Shown: positions 19,332 to 29,657 of the stretch, piece after piece
Layout of the letters: every line of letters starts with the position of its first letter
Numbering within the stretch: the first letter of the stretch is position 1
From: Verrucomicrobiota bacterium
GTDB taxonomy: Bacteria > Verrucomicrobiota > Verrucomicrobiia > Verrucomicrobiales > Akkermansiaceae
Reading direction: 5' to 3'
Assembly: GCA_018969605.1 (NCBI GenBank)
Contig: JAGWXY010000002.1
Coordinates: 1 to 64,000, forward strand
Length of the DNA: 64,000 nt
The notes under the pieces: model-generated
Databases searched by the model: none
Told to the model about the DNA's origin: nothing
What the model saw: only the letters and a program-made list of their open reading frames with translations
Position numbers and translations under genes: made by a program

Positions 19332-21386
19332 ATGCAAGACACCACTGTTGATCCCATCTCTACCCTGAAACCGACGAAGGATTGCTCAGGCACCCGATTG
19401 GCCTGGAAAGATATTCAGATTCCCGCCGCTTTGTTGGGCTCATCCGATCCATTGCCGCAGATGCTCCCGCTTTCCGAGGTGGCTGCGCCTGTGAAGGTGG
19501 ATCCGGATGTGCCCGCGGAGCTTCGAACCTATCTGGGTTATGGTGTCGGCAACATGCCCGGCGACCCGTGTCTTCCTTATTCGCTGCAAAACAACTACAC
19601 ACGCGAGCGGCGACCCGAGAGTTTCCGGGTTGCCATTCTCGAAAACGAGCATCTTAAGGCCACTGTCATGCTTGATTACGGTGGTCGACTCCGTTCGCTT
19701 TTGCACAAGGCCTCAGGCCGTGAGTTGGTGGAGGTCAACCCGGTGTTTCAGCCGGCAAACCTGGGTATTCGCAATGCCTGGTTTAGCGGCGGCATCGAAT
19801 GGAACTACGGCGTGCGCGGCCATACGCCCTTGGGTTGCGAGCCTCTTTTCGCCGCGGAAATCGCGCACCCGGAAGGATGGCCTGTGTTACGGCTTTGGGA
19901 GTATGAGCGCATACGAGCGGTTCCCTTCCAACTGGATTTCCTGCTGCCTCCGGGCTCGGAGTTTCTTCACGTGCGGGTGGGGCTGTCCAATCCGCATGCC
20001 CAGACCATCCCGTTCTATTGGTGGTCGAACATCGCTGTTCCGGAAGCTCCCGAGGTGCGGGTCCTCGCTCCGGCGACATCCGCCCTGCGCAACAAATACT
20101 CCGGCGGATTGGAAATGGCAAACATACCGGAGCAAGATGGACGGGATCTGACCTATTCGGTGCGCTCACCGCATTCTGCAGACGTCTTCTTCCATATTCC
20201 GGACCACACCCGGCCATGGATTGCGGCCTTGGACAAAGCCGGGGAAGGTTTGATCCAGACCTCCACCGCGGCTCAACGGGGCCGGAAACTTTTCGTCTGG
20301 GGAAATAGCCAGGGTGGGCAGCAATGGCAGCAGTTCCTGACCGAGGGCAATCGTCCCTACATTGAAATTCAGGCCGGGGTGGCGCGAACCCAATATGAAT
20401 CTTTTCCCTTTCCCGCCGGAGCACGGTTGGGATGGATTGAAAGCTACGGTCTCATGAAGGCCGACCCGAAAACGGTGCATGGATCCGATTGGGCCAAGGC
20501 GCTTGCAGTCGTGGAGGACAAGCTCAAAACCGCTTTGCCGGCCGAAGAGTTAGAGGCTTTGCTGGAAGCGACCGATGACCTGTTTGATACCCCGCCCGAG
20601 CGCATCTTGCAGCATGGTTCCGGCTGGGGTGCATTGGAAAGTCTCCGCCGCGAGGCGACTGGGGAGAAACAGATGGCGATGCCAGGCAGCCCATTTCCTG
20701 AGGCTACGCTGGGCAAAGAGCAAAGGCCCTGGATTCACCTGCTGGAGTGCGGGACTTTTCCCCATGACGTTTCAGCGGATTCGTGGATGACCCAGCAGCA
20801 TTGGATTGATCTTCTTGAAAAGTCTGACGACGACACTTGGCTGGCATGGTTGCATCGCGGTGTGATGCGGTATCACCAAGGTGATTCATCCGGAGCCAAA
20901 ACTGCCTGGCAAACCAGTCTGGACCGCAAAGAAAACTATTTGGCAATGCGCAATCTCGGCAAGCTTGCCTGTTTCGAGTCGCGGCATGAAGAGGCAGCCC
21001 GCTTACTCAAGCAAGCGCATGATATGGAGCCGGCACTGGAGTCACTTGCGATCGAGTGCGTTGGCGTGCTGCTTGAGACCGGCCATGCCGCTGAAGCCTT
21101 GAATGTTTTTGATCGAATGCCTGCCTCCGCCACGCGGCAGGGGCGCTTGCGCGTCCTGAAAGCCAAGGCGGCGTTGGCCAATGGAATGACCGAACACGCC
21201 GCCGAGCTGCTCGGGGCCGATCTTGTCATTGCCGACATTCGTGAAGGCGAAACGATTCTCAACGAGCTCTGGTGGGAGCTTTGTGCCCAACAGGAAGCCA
21301 AGGGAGGACTGATCACGGAAGAAATCCGCCGGCGCGCGCGCGCGATCCCAGTGCCAGCACATCTGGATTTCCGGCAGACGGCATGA
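19332..21386 (+). CDS. DUF5107 domain protein with C-terminal TPR-like region
   Basis: ORF 19290-21386; NEHLKATVMLDYGGRLRSLLHKASGRELVEVNPVFQPANLGIRNAWFSGGIEWNYGVRGH is characteristic of DUF5107; TPR-like helices at the C-terminus. Confidence 0.75.
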   Translation: MQDTTVDPISTLKPTKDCSGTRLAWKDIQIPAALLGSSDPLPQMLPLSEVAAPVKVDPDVPAELRTYLGYGVGNMPGDPCLPYSLQNNYTRERRPESFRVAILENEHLKATVMLDYGGRLRSLLHKASGRELVEVNPVFQPANLGIRNAWFSGGIEWNYGVRGHTPLGCEPLFAAEIAHPEGWPVLRLWEYERIRAVPFQLDFLLPPGSEFLHVRVGLSNPHAQTIPFYWWSNIAVPEAPEVRVLAPATSALRNKYSGGLEMANIPEQDGRDLTYSVRSPHSADVFFHIPDHTRPWIAALDKAGEGLIQTSTAAQRGRKLFVWGNSQGGQQWQQFLTEGNRPYIEIQAGVARTQYESFPFPAGARLGWIESYGLMKADPKTVHGSDWAKALAVVEDKLKTALPAEELEALLEATDDLFDTPPERILQHGSGWGALESLRREATGEKQMAMPGSPFPEATLGKEQRPWIHLLECGTFPHDVSADSWMTQQHWIDLLEKSDDDTWLAWLHRGVMRYHQGDSSGAKTAWQTSLDRKENYLAMRNLGKLACFESRHEEAARLLKQAHDMEPALESLAIECVGVLLETGHAAEALNVFDRMPASATRQGRLRVLKAKAALANGMTEHAAELLGADLVIADIREGETILNELWWELCAQQEAKGGLITEEIRRRARAIPVPAHLDFRQTA

Positions 21387-21547
21387 TGGAAACGCCACCC
21401 TCTCTCAAAACAACAACCAAACACCTCCACTGGCCCTGAAAATCTCATTGAATCAAGTGCTGATGCTGGAGGTGAGGCGAAAGCGCTTCGATCTCTCCTC
21501 CGCAGCCAAGCATTGCGGATAACGATAGCAAAAACAACGTATCTCGA

Positions 21548-23812
21548 GTGATCTCTTCCATTCATTCCTTCAACCCGATCTTTTTTCATCGTGACCAGAA
21601 ATTGTTTCTGTTGCGAATGGACTCCGCTTTTTATGCCATGCGCGTGACCCCCGAGGGCCACCTGGTGCACGTCGGAAGTGGCACCTTGCCTGCAAATCTG
21701 GCGCAATGCGGGCTCGATGAAGAACTTTGGTTTGATCGCCTCGATGATTACGAGGAATACAACTATGTCTGGAACAACCAGGGACGCTGCTTTGAATTGC
21801 CCTGCTTTGGGGATGTGAATTATGTCGAATCGGCGTTGAAGGTTTCGTTTCCGCAGCCTGCGGGACCGTTGGAATTCGGCGATGCCGCCAACCTGCCCGT
21901 GCGCGATTTGCGGCTCCGCTACGTCAGCCACGACATTCTTCACGACGCCGCACCCGGTTTGGCACCCGAGCACGGATTGCCCACCCGCGGCCCGTCCCGC
22001 GCCACGCTTTGCGTCGTGCTCAAAGATGAGCAATACGATTTTTTCGCGAAGCTGTTCTATCGTGTCAGCCCCGCACAAAACATCATCGAGCGCTGGGTGG
22101 AGTTGGAAAATTGCACATGCATGACGGTGACGGTTCATCGCCTTTGCTTCGCCACCATGAACCTGCCGCCGGGCAAATGGGAAATGACCCATGCCGCCGG
22201 CGTCTGGGCGCGGGAATTCGCCACGCAACGCACACCGCTGGATCAGGGCACGTTCGTCATGGACAACCGCGGTCTCAACACGGGACACAACCATAATCCG
22301 TTTTATTTGATCAACGAAACGGCAGCCGCCAGCGAGAAAAACGGGACGGTGCATTTCGGCGCTTTGGCGTTCAGCGGCAACTGGTCGCTTCAATTTGAAT
22401 CCTTGTTCAACCAAACCGTGCGCGTGCATGGCGGCTATGAAGCGGGTGATTTATCCATGCCCCTTGCGCCCGGCCAGAAACACGCAACCCCCGCGATGAT
22501 CCTGGGTTGGAGCGAAGGTGGCTGGGGCCAGGCAAGCCGTCATTTGCACGATTTCGCCAGGGAATTTGTGCTTCCCGGCGCCGCCCCGCAGCCTTGCCGC
22601 CCCGTGCTCTACAACAGTTGGGAAGCGACCTATTTCGACGTGCAGGTGGAAAACCAGATTGAACTGGCGCGGAAAGCCGCGGCGATCGGCGTGGAACTGT
22701 TCTGTGTGGACGATGGCTGGTTTGGCGCGCGCCGTCACGACCGCGCGGGACTTGGCGACTGGGTCGTGAGCCCGACCGCTTTTCCAAAGGGCCTCAAGCC
22801 ATTGATCGATGAAGTGAAAGAACTCGGCATGAAGTTCGGATTGTGGGTCGAGCCGGAAATGGTCAATCCCGATTCGGATTTGTATCGCGCCCACCCGGAC
22901 TGGGTTCTGCATTTTCCCGGACGACCACGCACGGAAATGCGCCAGCAACTGATCCTGGATTTCGGCCGCGAGGAAGTCGTGCAGTTCATCGGTGACGCGC
23001 TGGAAAAACTCCTGCGTGAAAACGCGATTGATTTTTTCAAATGGGACATGAATCGGTTCGCCACGGAGCCCGGTTCCGTGGCGGGCCAGACGATCGGTCA
23101 TCGCCACGCCGCTGCGGTCTATCGCATCATGGATCGCCTGCGAAAGAACTTTCCGCATCTTTCAATTCAAAGTTGCTCCGGCGGCGGCGGTCGCGTGGAC
23201 CTGGGCATGCTCGCTCGCACCGACCAGGTCTGGACGAGCGACAACACCGATGCGTTCGACCGCGCGATCATTCAGGATGGTTACAGCCTCGCCTATCCGC
23301 CACGCGCCATGGAATGTTGGGTGACGCACGAAAAAAACCATCAAACCGGAAGGCACGCCTCGCTGGATCTCCGCTTTGATGTGGCGATGCGCGGAGCCCT
23401 TGGCATTGGCTCATCACTCAATCAACTCGGTGAGGAGGAACTCGCCCGATACCAGCGCAAAATCGCGTTTTACAAGCGCATTCGCCCTGTTGTGCAGGAA
23501 GGCAATCTCCATCGACTGGCGCTCGCGGCCGAGGGCGGCACAAGCATCTGGTTGAGCGTGCTGCGTGACGGAAGCCAGGCGGTTTATTCCAGTGTCACCA
23601 TCACGCAATTGCAGGGAGTTTTTCGCGCCCCGCCCGTGCTATGCGGGCTGGTTCCCGAAGCGATTTATCGTGTGCTTGATGAACACGACACGGAATTGGC
23701 GCGATACCATGGCGCTCAATTGATGACGCTCGGCCTGCCCAATGATCCAACCAAGGGTGGCTTCGGTTGCACGGTGCGCAGCAAGACGCTCTGGCTGGTG
23801 CGTGCGGATTGA
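21548..23812 (+). CDS. Alpha-galactosidase, GH36 family
   Basis: FCVDDGWFGARRHDRAGLGDW, KFGLWVEPEMVNPDSDLYRAHPDW, FFKWDMNR and SIQSCSGGGGRVDLGML are GH36 motifs. Opens with GTG; true start uncertain. Confidence 0.92.
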   Translation: MISSIHSFNPIFFHRDQKLFLLRMDSAFYAMRVTPEGHLVHVGSGTLPANLAQCGLDEELWFDRLDDYEEYNYVWNNQGRCFELPCFGDVNYVESALKVSFPQPAGPLEFGDAANLPVRDLRLRYVSHDILHDAAPGLAPEHGLPTRGPSRATLCVVLKDEQYDFFAKLFYRVSPAQNIIERWVELENCTCMTVTVHRLCFATMNLPPGKWEMTHAAGVWAREFATQRTPLDQGTFVMDNRGLNTGHNHNPFYLINETAAASEKNGTVHFGALAFSGNWSLQFESLFNQTVRVHGGYEAGDLSMPLAPGQKHATPAMILGWSEGGWGQASRHLHDFAREFVLPGAAPQPCRPVLYNSWEATYFDVQVENQIELARKAAAIGVELFCVDDGWFGARRHDRAGLGDWVVSPTAFPKGLKPLIDEVKELGMKFGLWVEPEMVNPDSDLYRAHPDWVLHFPGRPRTEMRQQLILDFGREEVVQFIGDALEKLLRENAIDFFKWDMNRFATEPGSVAGQTIGHRHAAAVYRIMDRLRKNFPHLSIQSCSGGGGRVDLGMLARTDQVWTSDNTDAFDRAIIQDGYSLAYPPRAMECWVTHEKNHQTGRHASLDLRFDVAMRGALGIGSSLNQLGEEELARYQRKIAFYKRIRPVVQEGNLHRLALAAEGGTSIWLSVLRDGSQAVYSSVTITQLQGVFRAPPVLCGLVPEAIYRVLDEHDTELARYHGAQLMTLGLPNDPTKGGFGCTVRSKTLWLVRAD

Positions 23813-23894
23813 TCAGAGGTAGGTTCTCCAGATCAAACCGATGATCAGCAATCACAAAGCACACAGTTGAAGCCACGAAACGTGAAATCTTGAT

Positions 23895-26435
23895 ATGATG
23901 AATGATATGGAAAATGCAGCTTCAGGCCTCGTGAGCCTTCACCTACATGAAGGTTGGAAGTTTCGGAACTCTTCGGGCGGGAAATGGCGTTCGGCTATCG
24001 TGCCGGGCTCCGTGCATTCCGACCTGCTGCGCCATGAGGTGATTCCCGATCCGTTCCATGGGCGCAATGAACTTGGTTTGCAGTGGATCGAGGAGGCGGA
24101 TTGGGACTACCGCTGCGTGTTCACCGTCGGGCCGGAACTGCTTGGCCGCGCGAACATCGACCTTGTCTTCGATTGCTTGGACACCGTCGCCACGGTGGTG
24201 CTGAACGGCACGACCATCCTCCGCGCGGAGAACATGTTTCAAGGGTATCGCTTGCCTGTTCAAGGGATCTTGCGCAGGGGGCGGAACACCCTTGAGATCC
24301 GCTTTGCAAGCGCGATGGAATACATTCGCACGAAGCGGCCGGATTTCCATGCCAAGGAGTACAACGATCCGGTGGGTGGGTGTTACCGCATTCGCAAGCA
24401 GCAGTGCCAGTTTGGTTGGGACTGGGGTCCCCGGCTGGTGACATGCGGCATTCGGCAGCCCGTGCGCCTCGAGGCTTGGAGCGGCAACCGGATTGCCGGG
24501 GCCCGGATCGTTCAGCACCACGCGAAGGACGGCGTCACGCTGGAGGTTTTTCCAGAGCTCGCATCCAAGGGAGGGCAAGTTCTTGCGACCGTCACCCATG
24601 ACGGAAGCATCGTGTCCACGCATCGGTCTGCTGCCTCATCGTTCAAGCTCAAGATTCCGAAACCCAAACTCTGGTGGCCGGCCGGCCAGGGGGATCAGCC
24701 GCTCTATGAGGTGAAACTCGAACTGCAAGACGGCACCGGGCGTCTCCTCAATACATGGAGCCGACGCATTGGTTTGCGGACCATCACCTTGGAGAGGGGG
24801 GGCGGCGATACGCCTCGCCGGAGAAAGGAAAAAGCCGGCGATGGAAGGTTTGGTTTTCGCGTCAACGGGCGCTTGATTTTCTCCAAGGGGGCCAACTGGA
24901 TTCCGGCCCACGCAATTGACGAAAAGCGTGAACGCGCGGACTACGAGACGCTGTTGCAATCAGCGATTGCGGCAAACATGAACATGATTCGCATCTGGGG
25001 CGGTGGAGTGTATGAGGCCTCAGCGTTTTATGATCTGTGCGATGAATTGGGACTGCTTGTTTGGCAGGACTTTATGTTTGCATGCTGCCTCTACCCGGCG
25101 GACCGCGGGTTTCTCGACTTGGTGGAGGCGGAGGCTCGGCATCAGGTTCAGCGTTTGCGCCATCATGCCTGTCTGGCCCTTTGGTGCGGCAACAACGAGA
25201 GCATCTCCATGAATGTCGCAACGCTGGCCGCAGATGCATCACTGCGCCGAGGTTACGCCAATCTCTTTCTCAAGCTGCTGCCCGCCGTGGTGTCCAAACT
25301 CGACCCGGCAACACCGTATCTGCATTCGTCGCCCGCCTACGCCCTGCCGGGCTCCAAGCTCGCCAAGCAGGCCGACCATGACGAGCATGACTGGGAGGTG
25401 TGGCATGCCCGCAAACCAGTCGAGCATTATCTGGAGACCAGGCACCGGTTTGTGAGCGAGTTCGGCATGCAAAGCTACCCGTCGCCTGGCGTGGCCGCCA
25501 CTTTCTGCCCTCCTGAGGAGATGAATGTCTTCTCGCCGGCCTTCGAAAATCACCAGAAAAACAGCGGCGGCAACCAGATCATTCTCGATTACATTTCGCG
25601 ACGCTATCGCTTCCCCAAGGATTATCGGTCCCTCGCTTACCTCTCCCACCTCAACCAGGCCTGGTGTCTGAAAGTGGGGGTCGAGCACTTTCGCCGTCAG
25701 CAGCCGCACTGCCTCGGCGCACTCTATTGGCAGCTCAACGACTGCTGGCCGGTGGCCTCATGGAGCAGCCTCGAGTTCGGCGGAAAGTGGAAGGCCCTGC
25801 ATTATGCCGCGCGACGTTTCTTCGCCCCTTCGATGGCCTCGGCGCACGTGCATGGCGGCGAGCAGCGAATCATCGGCAACTACCGACGCCACACGACCGG
25901 TCGCGTCGATCTCTGGACGATTCATGACTTGCCGACTCTTCGTCGAGCCTCGCTGGAATGGCGACTGCTGACACTCGATGGGAAGCGGCTTGATGGTGGC
26001 CGTAAGGCCGTCGTGCTGCGGCCTGGTGAATCCCGTCTCCAGGTGACCTTGGATTATGCCGCACAAGCCGCTCGCCTGGGGCATGAAAATTTGGTCCTGC
26101 GCGTGATGCTACACGAGCATGGAAACGGCGGCGTTCTGTCCGACGAGTCCATCCTGTTTGCCCCGCCGCGCGCCGTGCCGCTCGTTCAACGCCCACTGTG
26201 CGCCTTGTGGAAGCGTGTATCCCCGGGTGTTTGGTCGCTCACCCTGCGCAGTGATGCTCTTCATCTGGCGGTATGGGTTGATCCAGCGGACAACAAAGCT
26301 CGGGTCTCGGACAATTTCATCGACCTCCACGCTGGCGAGGCGGTCACGGTGCAGGTGACCTCGCCCACTGACCCGCGCACCAGCACGACGATCATGAGCC
26401 TCGTGGATTCCTATTCCGAATCGGTACCGAGCTAA
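23895..26435 (+). CDS. Beta-mannosidase, GH2 family
   Basis: FSKGANWIPAHAIDEKRERADYETLLQSAIAANMNMIRIWGGGVYEASAFYDLCDELGLLVWQDFMFACCLYP and GALYWQLNDCWPVASWSSLEFGGKWKALHYAARRFFAP are typical of GH2 beta-mannosidases. Confidence 0.92.
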   Translation: MMNDMENAASGLVSLHLHEGWKFRNSSGGKWRSAIVPGSVHSDLLRHEVIPDPFHGRNELGLQWIEEADWDYRCVFTVGPELLGRANIDLVFDCLDTVATVVLNGTTILRAENMFQGYRLPVQGILRRGRNTLEIRFASAMEYIRTKRPDFHAKEYNDPVGGCYRIRKQQCQFGWDWGPRLVTCGIRQPVRLEAWSGNRIAGARIVQHHAKDGVTLEVFPELASKGGQVLATVTHDGSIVSTHRSAASSFKLKIPKPKLWWPAGQGDQPLYEVKLELQDGTGRLLNTWSRRIGLRTITLERGGGDTPRRRKEKAGDGRFGFRVNGRLIFSKGANWIPAHAIDEKRERADYETLLQSAIAANMNMIRIWGGGVYEASAFYDLCDELGLLVWQDFMFACCLYPADRGFLDLVEAEARHQVQRLRHHACLALWCGNNESISMNVATLAADASLRRGYANLFLKLLPAVVSKLDPATPYLHSSPAYALPGSKLAKQADHDEHDWEVWHARKPVEHYLETRHRFVSEFGMQSYPSPGVAATFCPPEEMNVFSPAFENHQKNSGGNQIILDYISRRYRFPKDYRSLAYLSHLNQAWCLKVGVEHFRRQQPHCLGALYWQLNDCWPVASWSSLEFGGKWKALHYAARRFFAPSMASAHVHGGEQRIIGNYRRHTTGRVDLWTIHDLPTLRRASLEWRLLTLDGKRLDGGRKAVVLRPGESRLQVTLDYAAQAARLGHENLVLRVMLHEHGNGGVLSDESILFAPPRAVPLVQRPLCALWKRVSPGVWSLTLRSDALHLAVWVDPADNKARVSDNFIDLHAGEAVTVQVTSPTDPRTSTTIMSLVDSYSESVPS

Positions 26436-26509
26436 GAAACCAAAAACCACCTCACTCTTCGATTTCAATTCTCAAACCAACGCCGCCCCGAAAAGCAAAT
26501 TACGATCAG

Positions 26510-28528
26510 ATGAATAAGCAAGTTCCTGTCAGAAATGAAACGATCCCCATGATCATGCGGCTTTGGCCGCATCATCACAACGATCCGTCAATGCGCGATG
26601 AAACTCTCAACCTGTTGAAGAGCCACCGCGGCATTTGCAACGAGGTCTGGTTCTGTTCGGAAATCGGTTTTCCTTCCCTGGAAGCCCACGCGGAATCGGC
26701 TTCCCGCATGCAGGAGGCCGCGGCCTTGTTTCGCGAAGCGGGTTTCAAAACCGGCATTCAGATCGCCAATACCGTGGGTCACGCCGATGTTTTTTTGGAA
26801 ACCCCGGGGGGCGATTGGCAGCGGATGGTGGGGCATGACGGCACGACGGCCTTGGCGAGCCACTGTCCCCGTGCGCCGGGGTTTCTTGACTACATGCGAG
26901 ACATGACCACGGCCTATGTGCGATGGCAGCCCTCGTCGTTGTGGATTGATGATGATCTTCGGATGCACCAGCATTCCCCGGTCCAGTACGGGTGTTTTTG
27001 CCCATCCTGCATCGCGAGTTTCTCCGAAATCCAAAACCGGGAATGGACCCGCGAAAGCCTTGTCAGCGCTCTGGAAACACCCGGTGGCGATCTTCGGGCG
27101 CAGTGGGTGGAATTCGGGCAGGAAAGCATGGCCGGCGTTGCATCGGTGATTGCGAGCGCGACCCACGCCGCGGCGCCCGGCTGTTATATCGGCCTGCAGC
27201 ATGCAGGTGCTGATTGGAGCCTGTACGGTGGTCGCGACTGGAATCCCGTGTTCCGCGCGATCCGGGAGGCCTGTCCGCTCCCCATGGGAAGTCGGCCCGG
27301 AGGCGGTTACTACTGTGACCATTCGCCTCGGGGAGTCCTCTGGAAAGCCTTGGACCTGGCGCGGCAAGTTCGCGCCTTGCCCGCCGAGATCCAGGTGGTC
27401 TGCCCTGAAATTGAGAATTTTCCTCACGCCGCCATGGGCAAGACTGCCCACGGGACAGCCATCGAGTCGGCCTGGTACCTCGCACAGAGCGATTGCAACA
27501 GCCTGTCCTACGCGCTCGTCTGCTCCGGCCACGAGGATGCCTCGTTCTACGGGTCGCGGCTTTCAGTCCTCGAAAAATGGGCGCCGTTCTTCGAGCGTTA
27601 TATCCGTGAAAACGAGGGGACGACCCCGGGCGGATTCGACCCCGTCATGGGCCACGAACACCTGAAGCGTCCCGCCCGAGACAAGGGCACTCCCATGGGT
27701 TGGGCCGATCCCTCCGTCCTCAGCTCCTACGGATTTGCAACACTCGGACTGCCGATGTGTCCCGACGGGGTCACCCCCTGCGGTGCCGTTCTGGGTGCGG
27801 AGGCCGCGAGGGGGTTGACCGAAGCGGAAGCCCGTCACCTTCTTTCCAATGCTGTGATTCTCGACGGTCAGGCCCTCCATGCGCTCCAAGAACGCGGTTG
27901 GGGCGATTGGACCGGAGTGGCCGCGGTGCCATTCGGCCGGGGGGAGTTCTACTTCGAACGGTTCACCGATTCCGCGCTGAACGGGAGCCATGCGGGAAAG
28001 ATCTGGCAACAGTTCGGGTTTGCCGGCCCATCCGTCGGCTTCCGCATCGAGAGTTCCCAGTCGGCTGCCCACATCCTCGGCGAGTATGTCGAGCCGACGA
28101 CGCAGAAGGTTCGGGGGCTCGCGACGGTTGCGGTGGAAACCCCGCTTGGCGGCCGTCTTGGCGTTCTCGGCTACAACGGATTTGAAACGAATGTGAGTTC
28201 CGCGAGGCGGGAACAGATTCTCTCGCTGGCTGACTGGGTTGCTCGAGGCCGTCTGCCCGTGATGGTGGATACCGCCGCGCAAGTAGCAGTTGCCACGCGG
28301 ATCACCGCCTGCGGGAGGCTACGTAGCGTCCTCCTGATGAACCTGACCATTGACCGCACGCCGCCCCTAAGCCTGAAGCTGCGAAATATCGATGGCAACA
28401 CCATCAGCCTGAATCATCCCCCGGGAAGTCAGGACATTTCACTCACGGCAAGAAACTCGGGCGATGAATGGCTTGTGGCCCTGCCCCCGATGGAGCCGTG
28501 GAGTTTGGCTTACCTGAAGATCTCGTGA
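26510..28528 (+). CDS. Uncharacterised TIM-barrel (glycosidase-like) protein, no family recognised
   Basis: 672 aa; SLWIDDDLRMHQHSPVQYGCFCPSCIASFSE resembles active-site regions of GHL-type barrels; no signal peptide. Confidence 0.5.
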   Translation: MNKQVPVRNETIPMIMRLWPHHHNDPSMRDETLNLLKSHRGICNEVWFCSEIGFPSLEAHAESASRMQEAAALFREAGFKTGIQIANTVGHADVFLETPGGDWQRMVGHDGTTALASHCPRAPGFLDYMRDMTTAYVRWQPSSLWIDDDLRMHQHSPVQYGCFCPSCIASFSEIQNREWTRESLVSALETPGGDLRAQWVEFGQESMAGVASVIASATHAAAPGCYIGLQHAGADWSLYGGRDWNPVFRAIREACPLPMGSRPGGGYYCDHSPRGVLWKALDLARQVRALPAEIQVVCPEIENFPHAAMGKTAHGTAIESAWYLAQSDCNSLSYALVCSGHEDASFYGSRLSVLEKWAPFFERYIRENEGTTPGGFDPVMGHEHLKRPARDKGTPMGWADPSVLSSYGFATLGLPMCPDGVTPCGAVLGAEAARGLTEAEARHLLSNAVILDGQALHALQERGWGDWTGVAAVPFGRGEFYFERFTDSALNGSHAGKIWQQFGFAGPSVGFRIESSQSAAHILGEYVEPTTQKVRGLATVAVETPLGGRLGVLGYNGFETNVSSARREQILSLADWVARGRLPVMVDTAAQVAVATRITACGRLRSVLLMNLTIDRTPPLSLKLRNIDGNTISLNHPPGSQDISLTARNSGDEWLVALPPMEPWSLAYLKIS

Positions 28529-28573
28529 AGCAGCGTGAGCATTGAAACTCGGATGAGAAGCCGAGCCGGTATG
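28527..28573 (-). pseudogene. Fragment of an AraC-type HTH coding sequence
   Basis: Reverse complement of 28541-28573 and flank reads YRLGFSSEFQCSRCF; 28541-28573 matches 28801-28833 inside the downstream AraC gene at 32 of 33 positions. Confidence 0.6.
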
Positions 28574-28693
28574 ACCGCCACCGGGTTGGCCAGCTATCGC
28601 ATCCTCGCCGAGTGGTGCCCGGGCAGCACCCACTTCGCCGCCCGCCCGCAGCCAGTACCCTAGTTCAGGCCATCCAACCTGGAGTTTGGTTCG

Positions 28694-29611
28694 TCATTTT
28701 TCCTGGTTCGATACGATCGTGTAGGTCCCGCCCTTTTCCGTCATGGCCCGCACGTGGGCTGAGGGCGAGCGACCTTCCATGCGCTTGAAACAGCGGGAGA
28801 ATTGAAACTCGGATGAGAAGCCAAGCCGGTATGCGGTTGCCTTGACCGAGAGGTTTTCATTCACGAGCAGGCGTTTGGCGGCCTCCAATTTCAGGCGGAC
28901 AATCGTCTGATAAGGAGTTTCACCGGAAAGTTTCCGATAGGTGTGGGCAAAGGTGGAAAGTCCGAGGCCGGCATGGCGCGCAAGGTCTTCCACGGTAAGC
29001 ATCTCGGCGATGCGGGAGCGGATATGTTTCTCTACCTTGGACTGGAGGTTGGGTTTTGCAGGGAGATCCTGAGTGGTGCGAATGATGTGCAGGCGCGGTG
29101 CGGTCGGTTTGGCCGTGGCAGCCAACGCAAGCAAGTCGAGGAAGGCGGCTTGAGCGCGCCATTCGAACCCCGATTGCCGGCAGAAAAGTTCCCGACTGAT
29201 TTGTCCGATGCGCTGGGGAGCGATCGATTCAGGGTCTTCGAAGTGGCAGTAGCCGTGTGGGTTGGTGAGGGCGTTCAGCGCACGCAACATCTGCCCCTTG
29301 GCCGTAAAAAGGATCCATGATTCGTGGGCCAAGCCGCCCTCTTTCTGCCATTCCTCAAACCGCAGATTGGGCCGATAGAGCGCCACCATTCCGGCCTTTC
29401 TGATGAACTCCGCACCGCCGTTGATGCGTTGCGGTTGATCGGCGTGCGTGACATCCAGCACCCACCATTTCCAGCAGGACTGCCACCAGCGGGTAGATGC
29501 GAAATGCGTCGTTCCGGAATTGGCCGAGTGCAGCCATGCCTGCAGGTACTGCCTGGATTTCTCGAGGTGCCCGCCGAGTTGCATCGGTGGCTCATTTGCA
29601 GGAATTGCCAT
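28694..29611 (-). CDS. AraC family transcriptional regulator
   Basis: C-terminal double HTH: RIAEMLTVEDLARHAGLGLSTFAHTYRKLSGETPYQTIVRLKLEAAKRLLVNENLSVKATAYRLGFSSEFQFSRCFKRMEGRSPSAH. Confidence 0.92.
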   Translation of the reverse strand: MAIPANEPPMQLGGHLEKSRQYLQAWLHSANSGTTHFASTRWWQSCWKWWVLDVTHADQPQRINGGAEFIRKAGMVALYRPNLRFEEWQKEGGLAHESWILFTAKGQMLRALNALTNPHGYCHFEDPESIAPQRIGQISRELFCRQSGFEWRAQAAFLDLLALAATAKPTAPRLHIIRTTQDLPAKPNLQSKVEKHIRSRIAEMLTVEDLARHAGLGLSTFAHTYRKLSGETPYQTIVRLKLEAAKRLLVNENLSVKATAYRLGFSSEFQFSRCFKRMEGRSPSAHVRAMTEKGGTYTIVSNQEK

Positions 29612-29657
29612 GGCTGAAGCAGCTTACGCCATTCCAGTTTTCTGTAAATGGTGAATC

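Noticed and set aside
20936-22429. 497-aa minus-strand ORF
   Set aside because: Antisense across the end of the DUF5107 gene and the start of the GH36 gene; no family features.
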